From: an uncultured Sutterella sp.
GTDB lineage: Bacteria > Pseudomonadota > Gammaproteobacteria > Burkholderiales > Burkholderiaceae_F
Assembly: GCA_905206365.1 (NCBI GenBank)
Contig: CAJLHF010000033.1
Span: 1 to 24,538, forward strand
Reading direction: 5' to 3'
DNA length: 24,538 bases
The notes under the pieces are model-generated. The model was not told the origin of the DNA. It saw only the letters and a list, made by a program, of their open reading frames with translations, and did no database searches. A program made the position numbers and the translations under genes. Below are positions 14,567 through 23,526 of the stretch, one piece after another (position 1 is the first letter of the stretch; each line of letters begins with the position of its first letter).

Positions 14567-17359
14567 ATGACTTCATCGACACATGCGAACGACGCGACGT
14601 CGACCGCTTCGGCGGTCGGCCTCGGTCGAAAAAACGAAACCGACGAAACCCGGGAAAAAGAACGCCGACTCCAAGCAAAGAGGGCGGAAGCGAAAGCTCC
14701 GCCCGCTCCTTTCTCGGCCGAGCGCGACGTCCGAACGCGTCGCAACACCGAGATCGTACGGAAGCACGCCGTCGAACTTTCGCGGCGCGTCGTCGCCGAA
14801 CGATCCTACGCCAAGGGGATTTTCCGGCATCCGGAGTACCCGGCCGAAGTGCCGCTCATCACCCGCAACGACCTCGCCCTCGGCGAAGCCCGTTACGAGC
14901 AGAAAAAGCGCGCGAAGGACCGGGATCGACGCGATGCCGAAAAGCGGGCCGAGGAGGAGCGCGCACGGCGGGAAGCCGCCGAACGCGCCCTGACGATGAA
15001 GCGCCTCGGGGCTCCGGAAGAGGTCGTCCTTGCGACGACTTCTTCGGAACCCTCGGAGGGTTCGTCGCCTTCCTCCTCCTTGCCGCTCCTCGTTCCTTCG
15101 GCCTTTGGCGCGGACGACTTCGTCGCACGACGATCGGAAACGGTCGATCCCGACAAAGGGGCCGACGCGTTCACGCTCGAAATGGAAGAGGCGTTCCCCG
15201 CTTTGCGGACGGCTCGTCTCGAGGCGAACCGCTCGGCCGCGGAGTATTCGAGGATGTCGCTTGCCGAAAAGCGCACGGTTCCGGGCGAAAAGCTTCGCGA
15301 AAAGGTGAAGCTCGCGCAAAAGACGCTCGAACGTCTTTCGGCGATTGCGGACATCTTCAAGGAGATTCGTCCGCTTCTCCACGGCAACCTCCTCGACGGA
15401 GACGCGTCGCTTGCCCAAGGCATGGCGCGCGTCGGCCTTCGGGTGCTTTGCCGCGACGACGGGATCGAGGTCCGTTTCGACGGATCGATTCCCTCCACGG
15501 ACGGGAAAGTGATCCGACTCGGTCGGATCGACTTCTCGAATCCGTTGGGGGTGATCTACGCGTGGGGCTCCGGCATCCACGAGCGCAACCACGTGCTTTA
15601 CTCGGACTTCGGGGCCGTTCGCGATCTGAAAGGCTTCGCGCTTTTCCTCACGAACGTCTTCGAAGACATCCGCGTGGACGCGCTCGGCGACAGGGACCTG
15701 GCGGGTTATCGGATCTGGAGAAACGCCCTCTATCGGGTGCTTTCGACGGATCCCTCGTCGGGGTTCCTGCGTGCGGAAGGTCTCAAAACCCCCGCGCTCG
15801 TCGCGGCGGGATGGCTCTGGGCGCTTCTTACGGAAACCGTGCTGGAGTTCAAGCTCCCGGCGCGGCTTCGCGAGAAGACCGCCAGGCGGGCGGACGAGCT
15901 CTTCGGTGCGGACTTTCGAAAGAGTACGGAAGCGTTCGTGCTCGGGCGCTTCCCGCTTGAGGACACCTGCGCCGCGCGGGCGCTCGCTTTCGACATTCTC
16001 GAATCGTTCGGGAGCGAAGCGTCCAACCTGGCGCTGATGTTGAAGTCGGAAGGCCTGATCGAGGACTCGGACGCGGAGGCGATCGATCTCATGATCGAAA
16101 ACTTCAACGCGCACGGGAATTCGAACGCGTCGGACGAAGAGGACGACTCGGACGAAGGTCGGACTTCGGCCCGAGGCCGACGGTCGGGCCGCTCGAAGAA
16201 GGAATCCTTCGACGACGCGGACTCGGCCGATCAGCCGACGCTCTTCGGTCTTGACGGTTCCGTCACGGGTGCGGCCGCTCCGGAAGGGGCGGACTCGCCC
16301 GAGGCGAAACTCGAAAGGCTGCGGGCCCTGCGAACGATCGCACGCGAAAGCGAGCGGGCCGAAGACTTCCCCGATCCGATCGCTCCGATGCTCCGGAAGC
16401 TCGTCGCGGAAGTGACCCGCAAGATTCCGGAAACGGAATTCGAGTCGGAAGCCGAGCAGTTGGCCGCGGGTTTGGCGGCGGGTCGCCGATTCGCCGACGC
16501 CTACCGCTCCTGCGGTTACGTCCCCGAACGGGACGCGTACGCCGCCTGGAAGCTTCATCCGGGGCGCGATGCGAACGCTCTCGAAGCGCGGATCGCGTTC
16601 CACGCGACCGAAGAGCTGCGGACGAAGACGTTCGGGTTCGGCGCGGCGCTTCTCGACGACATCCGACGGCCCGTGACCCGCCCCGTGCGGGCGGGTACGG
16701 ACGGTTGGAATCTCGTTGAGGACGCGACGATTCGCCTTCGCACCGGAAACCCTCGGGTCTTTGCGGTGCGGGGTCGAACGCCGGGCTTTTCCGTCGCGCT
16801 TCAGATTGCGGTCGACCTCTCGGGGTCGGTCACGCCCGAAACGGGTGCGATTCTGAAGTGTGCGGCCTGCCGTCTCGAAGAGGTCTTCAAGCAGACGACG
16901 GGGCTTGCGGCGCGTACCGCCGTCTTTCCGACGCGGTACCGCACGGGTGTGATCGCGGTCTCCGACTGGGATACGCCGGTCGACGACACGTTCGCGCGCA
17001 TCGCTCCGATTCCGGGGCGAGGACCGACGCCCGTGCAGGAAGCGGCGTTCTGGGGCCTCGAAGGTCTCTCGGGTCGCCGCGAAGAACGTCGGATCCTTTT
17101 CGTCTTCTCGGACGGAAGGTTTCCGGCCGCGCAGCTCGAAGGCTATGCGGACGAACTTCGCATGAGCGGGATCGAACTCGGGTTGCTCCTCGTGGGGCGC
17201 TCGCCCGATCCCGACCGTGCGGGGGACGTTGCGCCCGGGGACGACATCTACGGTTGCCCCACGGTGTTCGTCGACCGGGCGGAGGCCCTTCCCAAGGGCG
17301 TGCGACTTCTCGTGAAGCGCACGCTCGACGCGGGAGCCGCCCGGGGACGGCGTCTCTGA
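14567..17359 (+). CDS. CobT-like protein with HExxH motif and VWA domain
   Basis: 930 aa, cytoplasmic. The N-terminus is polar, with a charged coiled-coil-like stretch (about 110-145, Lys/Arg/Glu-rich). A central GIHERNHVLYSDF contains HExxH (H338, E339, H342), followed by NVFEDIRVDALGD, the HExxH...EDiR layout I recall in CobT-like proteins of plasmids and phages. An acidic linker (about residues 515-550) precedes the C-terminal VWA domain. Its MIDAS site is complete: VDLSGSV (D750, S752, S754), T821 in RGPTP and D849 in FSDGRF. It is the expected partner of the upstream AAA+ ATPase, like CobT with CobS or NorD with NorQ. Metal binding at the VWA site looks intact; protease activity of HERNH is untested. 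ATG 14567 follows AGGAAG. Confidence 0.85.
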   Translation: MTSSTHANDATSTASAVGLGRKNETDETREKERRLQAKRAEAKAPPAPFSAERDVRTRRNTEIVRKHAVELSRRVVAERSYAKGIFRHPEYPAEVPLITRNDLALGEARYEQKKRAKDRDRRDAEKRAEEERARREAAERALTMKRLGAPEEVVLATTSSEPSEGSSPSSSLPLLVPSAFGADDFVARRSETVDPDKGADAFTLEMEEAFPALRTARLEANRSAAEYSRMSLAEKRTVPGEKLREKVKLAQKTLERLSAIADIFKEIRPLLHGNLLDGDASLAQGMARVGLRVLCRDDGIEVRFDGSIPSTDGKVIRLGRIDFSNPLGVIYAWGSGIHERNHVLYSDFGAVRDLKGFALFLTNVFEDIRVDALGDRDLAGYRIWRNALYRVLSTDPSSGFLRAEGLKTPALVAAGWLWALLTETVLEFKLPARLREKTARRADELFGADFRKSTEAFVLGRFPLEDTCAARALAFDILESFGSEASNLALMLKSEGLIEDSDAEAIDLMIENFNAHGNSNASDEEDDSDEGRTSARGRRSGRSKKESFDDADSADQPTLFGLDGSVTGAAAPEGADSPEAKLERLRALRTIARESERAEDFPDPIAPMLRKLVAEVTRKIPETEFESEAEQLAAGLAAGRRFADAYRSCGYVPERDAYAAWKLHPGRDANALEARIAFHATEELRTKTFGFGAALLDDIRRPVTRPVRAGTDGWNLVEDATIRLRTGNPRVFAVRGRTPGFSVALQIAVDLSGSVTPETGAILKCAACRLEEVFKQTTGLAARTAVFPTRYRTGVIAVSDWDTPVDDTFARIAPIPGRGPTPVQEAAFWGLEGLSGRREERRILFVFSDGRFPAAQLEGYADELRMSGIELGLLLVGRSPDPDRAGDVAPGDDIYGCPTVFVDRAEALPKGVRLLVKRTLDAGAARGRRL

Positions 17360-18086
17360 GGTTCTTCGGTTCGTTTTTTCGAAACGTCGCTTTCGCTTCC
17401 GTCGGAAGCGTCTTCGGTCTTCGGGCGTCGCCCGAAGGCCGACCTCGCGGTTTTCGATCCCGATTTTCGGGACGACTCCGGAAGATTCGTGCGAGCTCGA
17501 AGGGAGAAAAACACGTCGGTCGGGGCGGAACTCGGATTCCGCCGACCGACCCCTTCCATCCCTTCGTCGTGGGGCCGCAAGGTCCTCGTCGCCCGCGCAT
17601 TTCGACTTCGACTGCGGATGCCGACTTCGAGGAAAGTGCCGACCGTGTTCGGGTTCGGACGGGTGAAACCGATTCGCGGGCTTCGGGCTCGCCGTCGGGC
17701 TCCCGTTCCGACCCGGCCGGTCGGGCTTTCCGAGAGGCGGCTTTCTTCTCTTTCCTTCACTCTTCTTCGACCGTTCGTCGAGCCCCGTTGCGGGCCTGCG
17801 ACGAATCGTTCGGAAGGCGGGAGCGGCGCTCGACGAGCCCCGCGCCCTTCTTCCCAACGACTCCCGGGTCTTACCGAACTCCGTCAACGGGTGCGACGCT
17901 CGCCGTCCTTCTCGTTGTCTTTTTCGTCGCTTTTTTCCGTCCGCCCGGGGTTTTCCGCCTCGGGTTTTGCTTCGGGCATTGCGCCGGAAACGCCGACCTT
18001 TCCCTCACGACACGACCTCGTCCCTACCGAAGGGCTTGACGCTGCAGAGGGACCTTCGCCTTTTCCGTCCGTGCCGCACGCCTCCC
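17360..18086. other. 727-base structured gap inside the operon, no gene supported
   Basis: No open frame here gives a believable protein. Strong hairpins include CTTCGGGC/GCCCGAAG (17419-17437) and TCCCGA/TCGGGA (17458-17472). A 14-bp stem with a 2-base bulge pairs 17515-17530 with 17537-17550. CGTCGAGC near 17777 and GCTCGACG near 17827 could pair over a distance. The gap is long for cotranscribed genes and may hold a decayed gene, a structured RNA, or a transfer-origin-like region. No promoter is identified. Confidence 0.45.
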
Positions 18087-20747
18087 ATGCACGACTCCGA
18101 CCATACCGACTTCCGTTCCGAGTTGAGCCGCGATTCCGACGTTGCGATCGATCCCGATCGCCTTTCGCCCCGGGACCTCGCGCGCTTTCTCGAGCACCCC
18201 CGCATTGCTTCGCACGCCGCAAACGAGCGTCTGAAGGTGCTCGTTCGCTCCTGGCGCGCCCTCGAGGACGATGCCGCTCTCGAGCGGGGAAGCCGCCCGC
18301 CCGCGGCGCGCCCCGCGGTGGTGTCGGCGTTGCTTTCCGCCGCGGCCCCCGTGCTCAAATTCTTTCCGGCGGCGGCCGAGACGGCGGGAAGCGGAGCCGG
18401 CTCGTCCCGGGGCAAGAGGACTCTGCGGAATCGCGAGATCGAAGAGGCCCTCGACGAGGCCCGCGTGCGGCGGGATGCGGAAGACCGTGCCGCCGGGGCG
18501 CGTCTGCGTCGGGCGATTCCCGACTGGACCTGGGACGAGGCGCATCGTCCGATTTTGGCCCCGGCCGCGCCCGAGCGGATTCTCGCTTTGAACGAAGGCG
18601 TTCTCCGTCGTCTTTCGACGGCGGTGGGCGACGAAGCGCTCTTTTACGCGCACGTCTGGCCCCTCGTCGTCCGTTGGGCGGAGGTTGCGCAGCTTTTGCC
18701 CCGGAGTCCCTCGGGGCCTTTTTCGGAAGAGGGCGGGCTCTTTCGGTCGGGTCTGGAGACGGCCGTGCGCTCGGTGGAGCACTTCAACGCGGTGCTTCCG
18801 CGAACGGATTTGGAGCCCAAAGCCCGGCGACTTTACACCGTCAAAATGACGGTTGCGGCGTGTGCGGCGGGGCTCTTTTACGATGCGGGCGTTTTCGAGT
18901 CGCTCCGGATCGAAGCGATCCCCGAAGCGGACGCGAAGCGCGCGGGTTCGCCCTCTGCGGACCCCTTTGCTTTCCCGACGCGCCGCGTGGTGTTCGAGCC
19001 GATGGCCGAGACCCTCTGCGACTTCGCGCGGCGCCATGCGGGGTTCGTTCTGGAACTGGTGTGGACGAAGTCCGTTCTCGAAGAGCGCGCGCGGCGCGAG
19101 GCGGTACTGGCGCTCAAAATTCGCGGGGACGGCGCCGATTCGGACGAAGAGTTCGAAGAGGGCGGTCGGGACGGCTCGTCCGACGCTTCCGGTCGTTGCG
19201 ATGTCGGCCGGTCGGTCTTTGCCGCCCGCCGTCGCACGTCCCCGCGGGCGGATGCGTTTTACGGGACGTCCTTCGTGCTGCATTTGCTGCCGATGCTCTT
19301 TCCGAGCGCCACGGTGCGGTGGCTCGCGCACGGGACGAGGTTGCCGGGCGCGCGCGATGCGGGCGACTCGGGCCTGACGGGAAACGCCTCCGCCTGGATC
19401 GACGAAGCGCCCGTCTATGCGGCCTTGCAGTGCGTGCTTTTGCGCTCCTCGGCCGCGATCTCCGCCGGTCCCTTGGCGCGCGACGTGCGGATTCTCGTCG
19501 AGGCCGTATCGAGGGCGCATCTCGACGTCATGAAGCGGCGCGATGCCGCGGCCGTACGGATTTCGGGGCGCACGCAACTTCATTACGCCTTTGCGGATCT
19601 GATCCGGAAAGCGGTCGAAGGACTCGTGCGGGATCTCGCCTGGCGGATCAACCCCGAAGAAGCGCGAATCGGCTCGGGTTCGGAGGGGTCCGAAGGGTCG
19701 GAAGAGGCAAACGAGGACGACTGGGACGACCTCGACGACGTGGACCGTCTCGTCGACCGCACCGAGGAACCCTTCGTACGGGCGCTTCTCTGGGGTTCGG
19801 ACGGCCTCTACGGGAAGTTTCCCGAAACGGCGATCGACGTCATCGATTACCTTCGGGAGCATTTCGGGCTTACGGACCTCCCCGACGACATCCATCTCGT
19901 CGCCGCCGTCATGGCGGAAGCGGGAATCGTGCGTACGGCCGCGGCGGGAACGGTTTTGCACCGGGTCGAGTGCCCGGAGGGATGGGACGCGGAAGCCTTG
20001 GGGTTGCCGTCGGGCATTCGCTCCTGGAACGCCTTGGCCTTTTCTCACCCCGAAGCGCTCGTCGATCTTGCGATTCAAAGCGCCCGCGGGCGCGTGGAAG
20101 TGAAGCCCGTCGAGGGTCCGGTCACGAAAATCCTCCGCGACGAAGAGCGCGAGCGCGCCTTTGCCGAGGGGCGGGATCCGTCGATCGGGCGGCCCGAGCG
20201 GCCCGAAGCCGCGGGGCGGCCGCGCTTGGTGTGGGCGGTGCGAACGGGGGCGGAAACGTCGCCTGCGGTGGCGCGCCTTGTGGCGGACGCGGTGGACGTG
20301 CTCAACGACCGGCCCGATGCCGAGCGGTTTGCGACGGACCTCGGCCTTTTCATTCCCGAGTCCGCCTTTCCCGACGGGGACCTCTCCGACATCGAGCCGC
20401 TCCTGCGTCTCTCGGGCCTTTTCGTCATGCGTACGAGCGCGGGGCACGCGGTGCTCCCCGGGGCGTCGAATGCTTCCGGGGCATCGGACTCCGAGCAAAG
20501 CTCCCTCAAGCCCCGCGGACCTCGGGTCGATCGCGAAGGGCTTGACGTCCTCTGGGCGGCGGACGAAATCGCGGGAGGCGCAGGCGCAAAGTCTTCGAAA
20601 CCTCGCACGCGCCCCTCGGCCCCCTCCGATCGTTTGGGCGTCGTCGTTCCCGCCACGCGCGTTCGGATCGTCGGGCGCTGGAAAAACGGTCGCGAATCCG
20701 AAATGCCCTGGCCCGTCCCGGGGCGCCGGCTCGCGGGCGAACACTGA
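18087..20747 (+). CDS. MOBH-type relaxase (TraI-like) homologue with degenerate active site
   Basis: 886 aa from ATG 18087. The region around residues 140-290 matches the TraI_2 layout. PERILALNEGVLRRLSTAVG comes first, then AEVAQLLPRSPSGPFSEEGG, then LFRSGLETA, then a helix with AAGLFYDAGVF. Functional MOBH relaxases have histidines just before GGL, RHgLE after it, and an HDxGK metal motif. Here these read GPFSEEGG, RSGLE (S221) and YDAGV (Y265-D266), so most metal-binding residues are lost. An acidic linker (about 527-557) precedes a C-terminal half resembling, more weakly, the TraI_2_C region. It sits directly before traD, as traI does in SXT/R391 and IncA/C. DNA nicking is probably lost; a structural or DNA-binding role could remain. 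The ribosome-binding site is weak. Confidence 0.68.
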   Translation: MHDSDHTDFRSELSRDSDVAIDPDRLSPRDLARFLEHPRIASHAANERLKVLVRSWRALEDDAALERGSRPPAARPAVVSALLSAAAPVLKFFPAAAETAGSGAGSSRGKRTLRNREIEEALDEARVRRDAEDRAAGARLRRAIPDWTWDEAHRPILAPAAPERILALNEGVLRRLSTAVGDEALFYAHVWPLVVRWAEVAQLLPRSPSGPFSEEGGLFRSGLETAVRSVEHFNAVLPRTDLEPKARRLYTVKMTVAACAAGLFYDAGVFESLRIEAIPEADAKRAGSPSADPFAFPTRRVVFEPMAETLCDFARRHAGFVLELVWTKSVLEERARREAVLALKIRGDGADSDEEFEEGGRDGSSDASGRCDVGRSVFAARRRTSPRADAFYGTSFVLHLLPMLFPSATVRWLAHGTRLPGARDAGDSGLTGNASAWIDEAPVYAALQCVLLRSSAAISAGPLARDVRILVEAVSRAHLDVMKRRDAAAVRISGRTQLHYAFADLIRKAVEGLVRDLAWRINPEEARIGSGSEGSEGSEEANEDDWDDLDDVDRLVDRTEEPFVRALLWGSDGLYGKFPETAIDVIDYLREHFGLTDLPDDIHLVAAVMAEAGIVRTAAAGTVLHRVECPEGWDAEALGLPSGIRSWNALAFSHPEALVDLAIQSARGRVEVKPVEGPVTKILRDEERERAFAEGRDPSIGRPERPEAAGRPRLVWAVRTGAETSPAVARLVADAVDVLNDRPDAERFATDLGLFIPESAFPDGDLSDIEPLLRLSGLFVMRTSAGHAVLPGASNASGASDSEQSSLKPRGPRVDREGLDVLWAADEIAGGAGAKSSKPRTRPSAPSDRLGVVVPATRVRIVGRWKNGRESEMPWPVPGRRLAGEH

Positions 20748-20810
20748 TTTCCGACGCGACCGATCGCCCGACGCTGCTTTTTCCTTGAATCCCGACTTTC
20801 TTCGACCGCC

Positions 20811-23471
20811 ATGACTTCCGAACCGACGCCGTTTTCCGCGCACGCTCCCGAATTCCGCGAGCGCCATCCCGTTCTCAATGCCGCCTTGCGCGGCGCGACC
20901 TTCTTCCCGCGCGGGCTCGTGCGGCGTTTCTCGGGCGGGCACCCCGAATCGGACGCGACGACCGCCCTCGAAATCGCCGAATCCGACTTTTACCGCACGG
21001 CCCCCGAAGCGGCGAGCGCCGTGTGGCTGACGATCGGGGTCGCGTGGATCGGGTTTTTTATTCCGCTCTGGGACGAGCCCCTCGCATTGACGGGGACGAT
21101 TTGGGCCGCTACGGGTGCGGGGGCGGCGCTTCGGTGGCGCTCGGCCCGGGCGGCGTGGAAGGCGAGGGCATCCCTGACGGGGTATTTGCCGCTCGTCTGG
21201 AGTCTCGAAGACCAGATCGCGCTCGTTCGGGGACTCATGCACCGGGAAACCGCCCGCGGGACGCGGTCCGCGGGAGATTCGCGAAGCACCGTGCTTCTCG
21301 AGCAAACGCTCGCACGAACGCTTCCGAAGGCGCCGACGTCTCCCGCCGCCCCTTCGTCGGTCCCTTCCGTCACGCCTCTTGGAAGCAACTCCGATCCCGC
21401 TCCGGACGCGGAAGTCATTGCGCGCGCCAAGGACCTGCACGCAGCGCTCCGCGCCGCCGCCAGGGGGAAAACGCCTCGGATCACCCCCTCCGAATCCGCC
21501 CGCATCCGGCATGTGGTCTACGGTACGGGTTTTCCGTGGACGCGGCGGCACGCGATTTTGCTTCGCAGCCTGAGGGCTGCCGACGAAGCCCGCTGGCATT
21601 TGCCGGAATGGAGCGACGCGTGGCTGAGGAACGAGCGTCGTCGGGGGCCGGAGAAGACCGCCTCGGGGCGCGTGCACGGCGTGGGCGGCGGCGAGGATCG
21701 ACCGATCGTTCGCGAGATCGGGGAAGTTCCCGCGGGGACCGTCATTCTCGGGGGAACGCAGACGGGGAAAGGGGTCGTGCTCACGAACCTTGTTTCGCAG
21801 TCGATCTTTTGGGGGCGGACGACGATTGTCGTGGACCCCAAATCGAGTCCCCGCATGTGGGACCTCGTGCGCGCAAGCGCCGAGGCCGTGGGGAAGGACG
21901 CCTTTCGCTTTCATCCTCTCGCGGCCGATTCGGTCGCGATCGACGTGCTTGCGGGCGCAAAGCGCGCGGGCGAAATCGCAACGCGCATCGTGGACGCGAC
22001 GGGAATGGAAGCGTCCGACTTCCGGAGCTACTGCCTTCTTGCGGTTTCGGTCGTGTGCGAAGCGATGATGGTGTTGGGCGAGGGTCCGACGCTGCGCTCC
22101 GTTCATTACGCGATCTTCGGCGCGGGCGGCTTGGAAAGCCTCATGACGCGGCTTGCGGACCGCGTCGTCGACCCCTGGATCGAGCGCTACCCGGCAGCGC
22201 GCGAGCGGCTCGAGGCGCTTGAGCCCGAAGGAATCGTCGGTCGCGGCGGCAAGCTCGGTGCGGGGCCCGCGGAAACCCTGCGCAAGATCGCTTTCTGGGA
22301 GGCGTTTCTCGGCCCCGGGGCGGTGAAGGCGCCGCTTTTCCTCGTTGAGCCTCAAGCCGAAGAGCTCGACAAAACCGATCCCGACGAGGCCGTCGCGCTA
22401 CGCGGCACCGTCACGATGCTCTGGCGCGCGATGCGCGCGGAACGCACGGCCACGCTCGCGGGCGAGCGCGGCAACCCCGCGGCCGCACGCCTCGAAGCGG
22501 AAGAAAAGGCGATGAGCGAACTCGTCTCCGACTTCCGGCACGACGTGACGCACCGGGAAAAGACGATTTCGTCCCTGAGAAAGCCCCTCTCGCAATTGAC
22601 GGAAGGGGAGTTGGGGCGGCTTTTGTCGCCTTGCGTCGATCGGATCGACGCCACGGTCGTGACGCTTGAGAGGATCGTGCGCGGTCGCGGGATTCTCTAC
22701 GCGAGTCTTGACGCGCTCAAGGACCGCGACCTCGCGGACACGGTGGGGCGACTCCTTCTGGCGGGCCTGGTTACCTTGGCCGGAGACCTCTACAACACGG
22801 CCTCGTCGGGAACGCACGCGGATCCCGTTGAACTTTTCATCGACGAAGTCTCGAACGTTGCGAACCGGCCGCTTCTTGAAATCGCGAACAAGGGGCTCGA
22901 AGCGGGCATGCACCTGACGATCGTCGCTCAGACCGTGAACGACCTCGGCATCGGAATGGGAAGCCGCGAAATGGCGGAGGCCGTCCTCGGGAACCTTCGA
23001 AACGTGATCGTCTGCAACACCGAAGACCGCACGACGCAGGAGTGGGTGTGCGAGCACGTGGAGCGGGTGCGCGTGCCCGTCATGACCGCGGGCCGAAGCG
23101 CCGCGACCACCCGCCTCGGGGACCGGTCGGTCGCCGAAAGCACCCGAATCGACGCCGAAGAGGTGCCGCTCGTCGAACCCGCGGACCTCGGGACGTTGCC
23201 TCCTCAGGAAGCATTCGTGATTTTGTCGGGCGCGGTGTGGAAGGTACGTTTCCCTCAGATCCGATCGGGCGTCCCCGCACGATTGGCTTTGAACGCCGCG
23301 GGAGAGCCCAAACCGCAGCGCCGCTTCGGCGAACGCCTGCGCTATGCGCTCGCGCGCCTTTTGCCGCGTGCCGCCCGCGTTCGGGTCGAAAACGCCGTCG
23401 CCGCCCGCGAGGCCGCCCGCTGGACGGGCGAAGCCCGCACGGAAGCGGAGTGGCTGAAGGCGAACGGCTGA
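20811..23471 (+). CDS. traD: Type IV coupling ATPase TraD (SXT/PFGI-1-like)
   Basis: 886 aa. An inner-membrane hexameric ATPase that couples a relaxosome to a type IV secretion channel. Two N-terminal transmembrane segments are visible (about 70-88, WLTIGVAWIGFFIPLW; about 92-109). Walker A is GGTQTGKG (314-321, K320), then TTIVVDPKSS, Walker B VELFIDEVSN (D678-E679), and IANKGLEAGMHLTIVAQTVN, the conserved motif of TraD/TraG coupling proteins. The C-terminal RNVIVCNTEDRTTQEWVCE segment fits the SXT_TraD/PFGI-1 class. The catalytic motifs look intact, unlike those of the neighbouring relaxase homologue. Its start is 63 bp after that gene, and the DUF4400 gene follows after 55 bp. Confidence 0.9.
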   Translation: MTSEPTPFSAHAPEFRERHPVLNAALRGATFFPRGLVRRFSGGHPESDATTALEIAESDFYRTAPEAASAVWLTIGVAWIGFFIPLWDEPLALTGTIWAATGAGAALRWRSARAAWKARASLTGYLPLVWSLEDQIALVRGLMHRETARGTRSAGDSRSTVLLEQTLARTLPKAPTSPAAPSSVPSVTPLGSNSDPAPDAEVIARAKDLHAALRAAARGKTPRITPSESARIRHVVYGTGFPWTRRHAILLRSLRAADEARWHLPEWSDAWLRNERRRGPEKTASGRVHGVGGGEDRPIVREIGEVPAGTVILGGTQTGKGVVLTNLVSQSIFWGRTTIVVDPKSSPRMWDLVRASAEAVGKDAFRFHPLAADSVAIDVLAGAKRAGEIATRIVDATGMEASDFRSYCLLAVSVVCEAMMVLGEGPTLRSVHYAIFGAGGLESLMTRLADRVVDPWIERYPAARERLEALEPEGIVGRGGKLGAGPAETLRKIAFWEAFLGPGAVKAPLFLVEPQAEELDKTDPDEAVALRGTVTMLWRAMRAERTATLAGERGNPAAARLEAEEKAMSELVSDFRHDVTHREKTISSLRKPLSQLTEGELGRLLSPCVDRIDATVVTLERIVRGRGILYASLDALKDRDLADTVGRLLLAGLVTLAGDLYNTASSGTHADPVELFIDEVSNVANRPLLEIANKGLEAGMHLTIVAQTVNDLGIGMGSREMAEAVLGNLRNVIVCNTEDRTTQEWVCEHVERVRVPVMTAGRSAATTRLGDRSVAESTRIDAEEVPLVEPADLGTLPPQEAFVILSGAVWKVRFPQIRSGVPARLALNAAGEPKPQRRFGERLRYALARLLPRAARVRVENAVAAREAARWTGEARTEAEWLKANG

Positions 23472-23526
23472 CCGGTCGATCGTCGGAAAAGACGCTCTTC
23501 GAAACACACGCACAAAGGACAACGCC

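Noticed and set aside
14155..15960. Overlapping plus-strand open frame across the ATPase/VWA gap
   Set aside because: The product is Arg/Gly/Ser-rich with no domain, and most of it overlaps the VWA gene in another frame.
13065..17359. Cobaltochelatase CobS/CobT or magnesium-chelatase function
   Set aside because: There is no CobN-like subunit or tetrapyrrole gene nearby; the HExxH region and conjugation genes point to the element-borne CobS/CobT-like family instead.
14573..17887. Minus-strand open frame of about 1100 codons opposite the VWA gene, and one of about 1440 codons at 18024-22355
   Set aside because: Both are Arg-rich shadow frames opposite genes with intact catalytic motifs.
17880..18039. 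Hydrophobic stretch (ATLAVLLVVFFVAFF) suggesting a small membrane protein
   Set aside because: There is no start codon with a ribosome-binding site, and the rest of the frame is Arg/Pro-rich without character.
17489..20545. Plus-strand open frame of about 1018 codons overlapping the relaxase homologue
   Set aside because: It is Arg/Gly/Ser-rich without motifs; the competing frame carries the recognisable TraI_2-like pattern.
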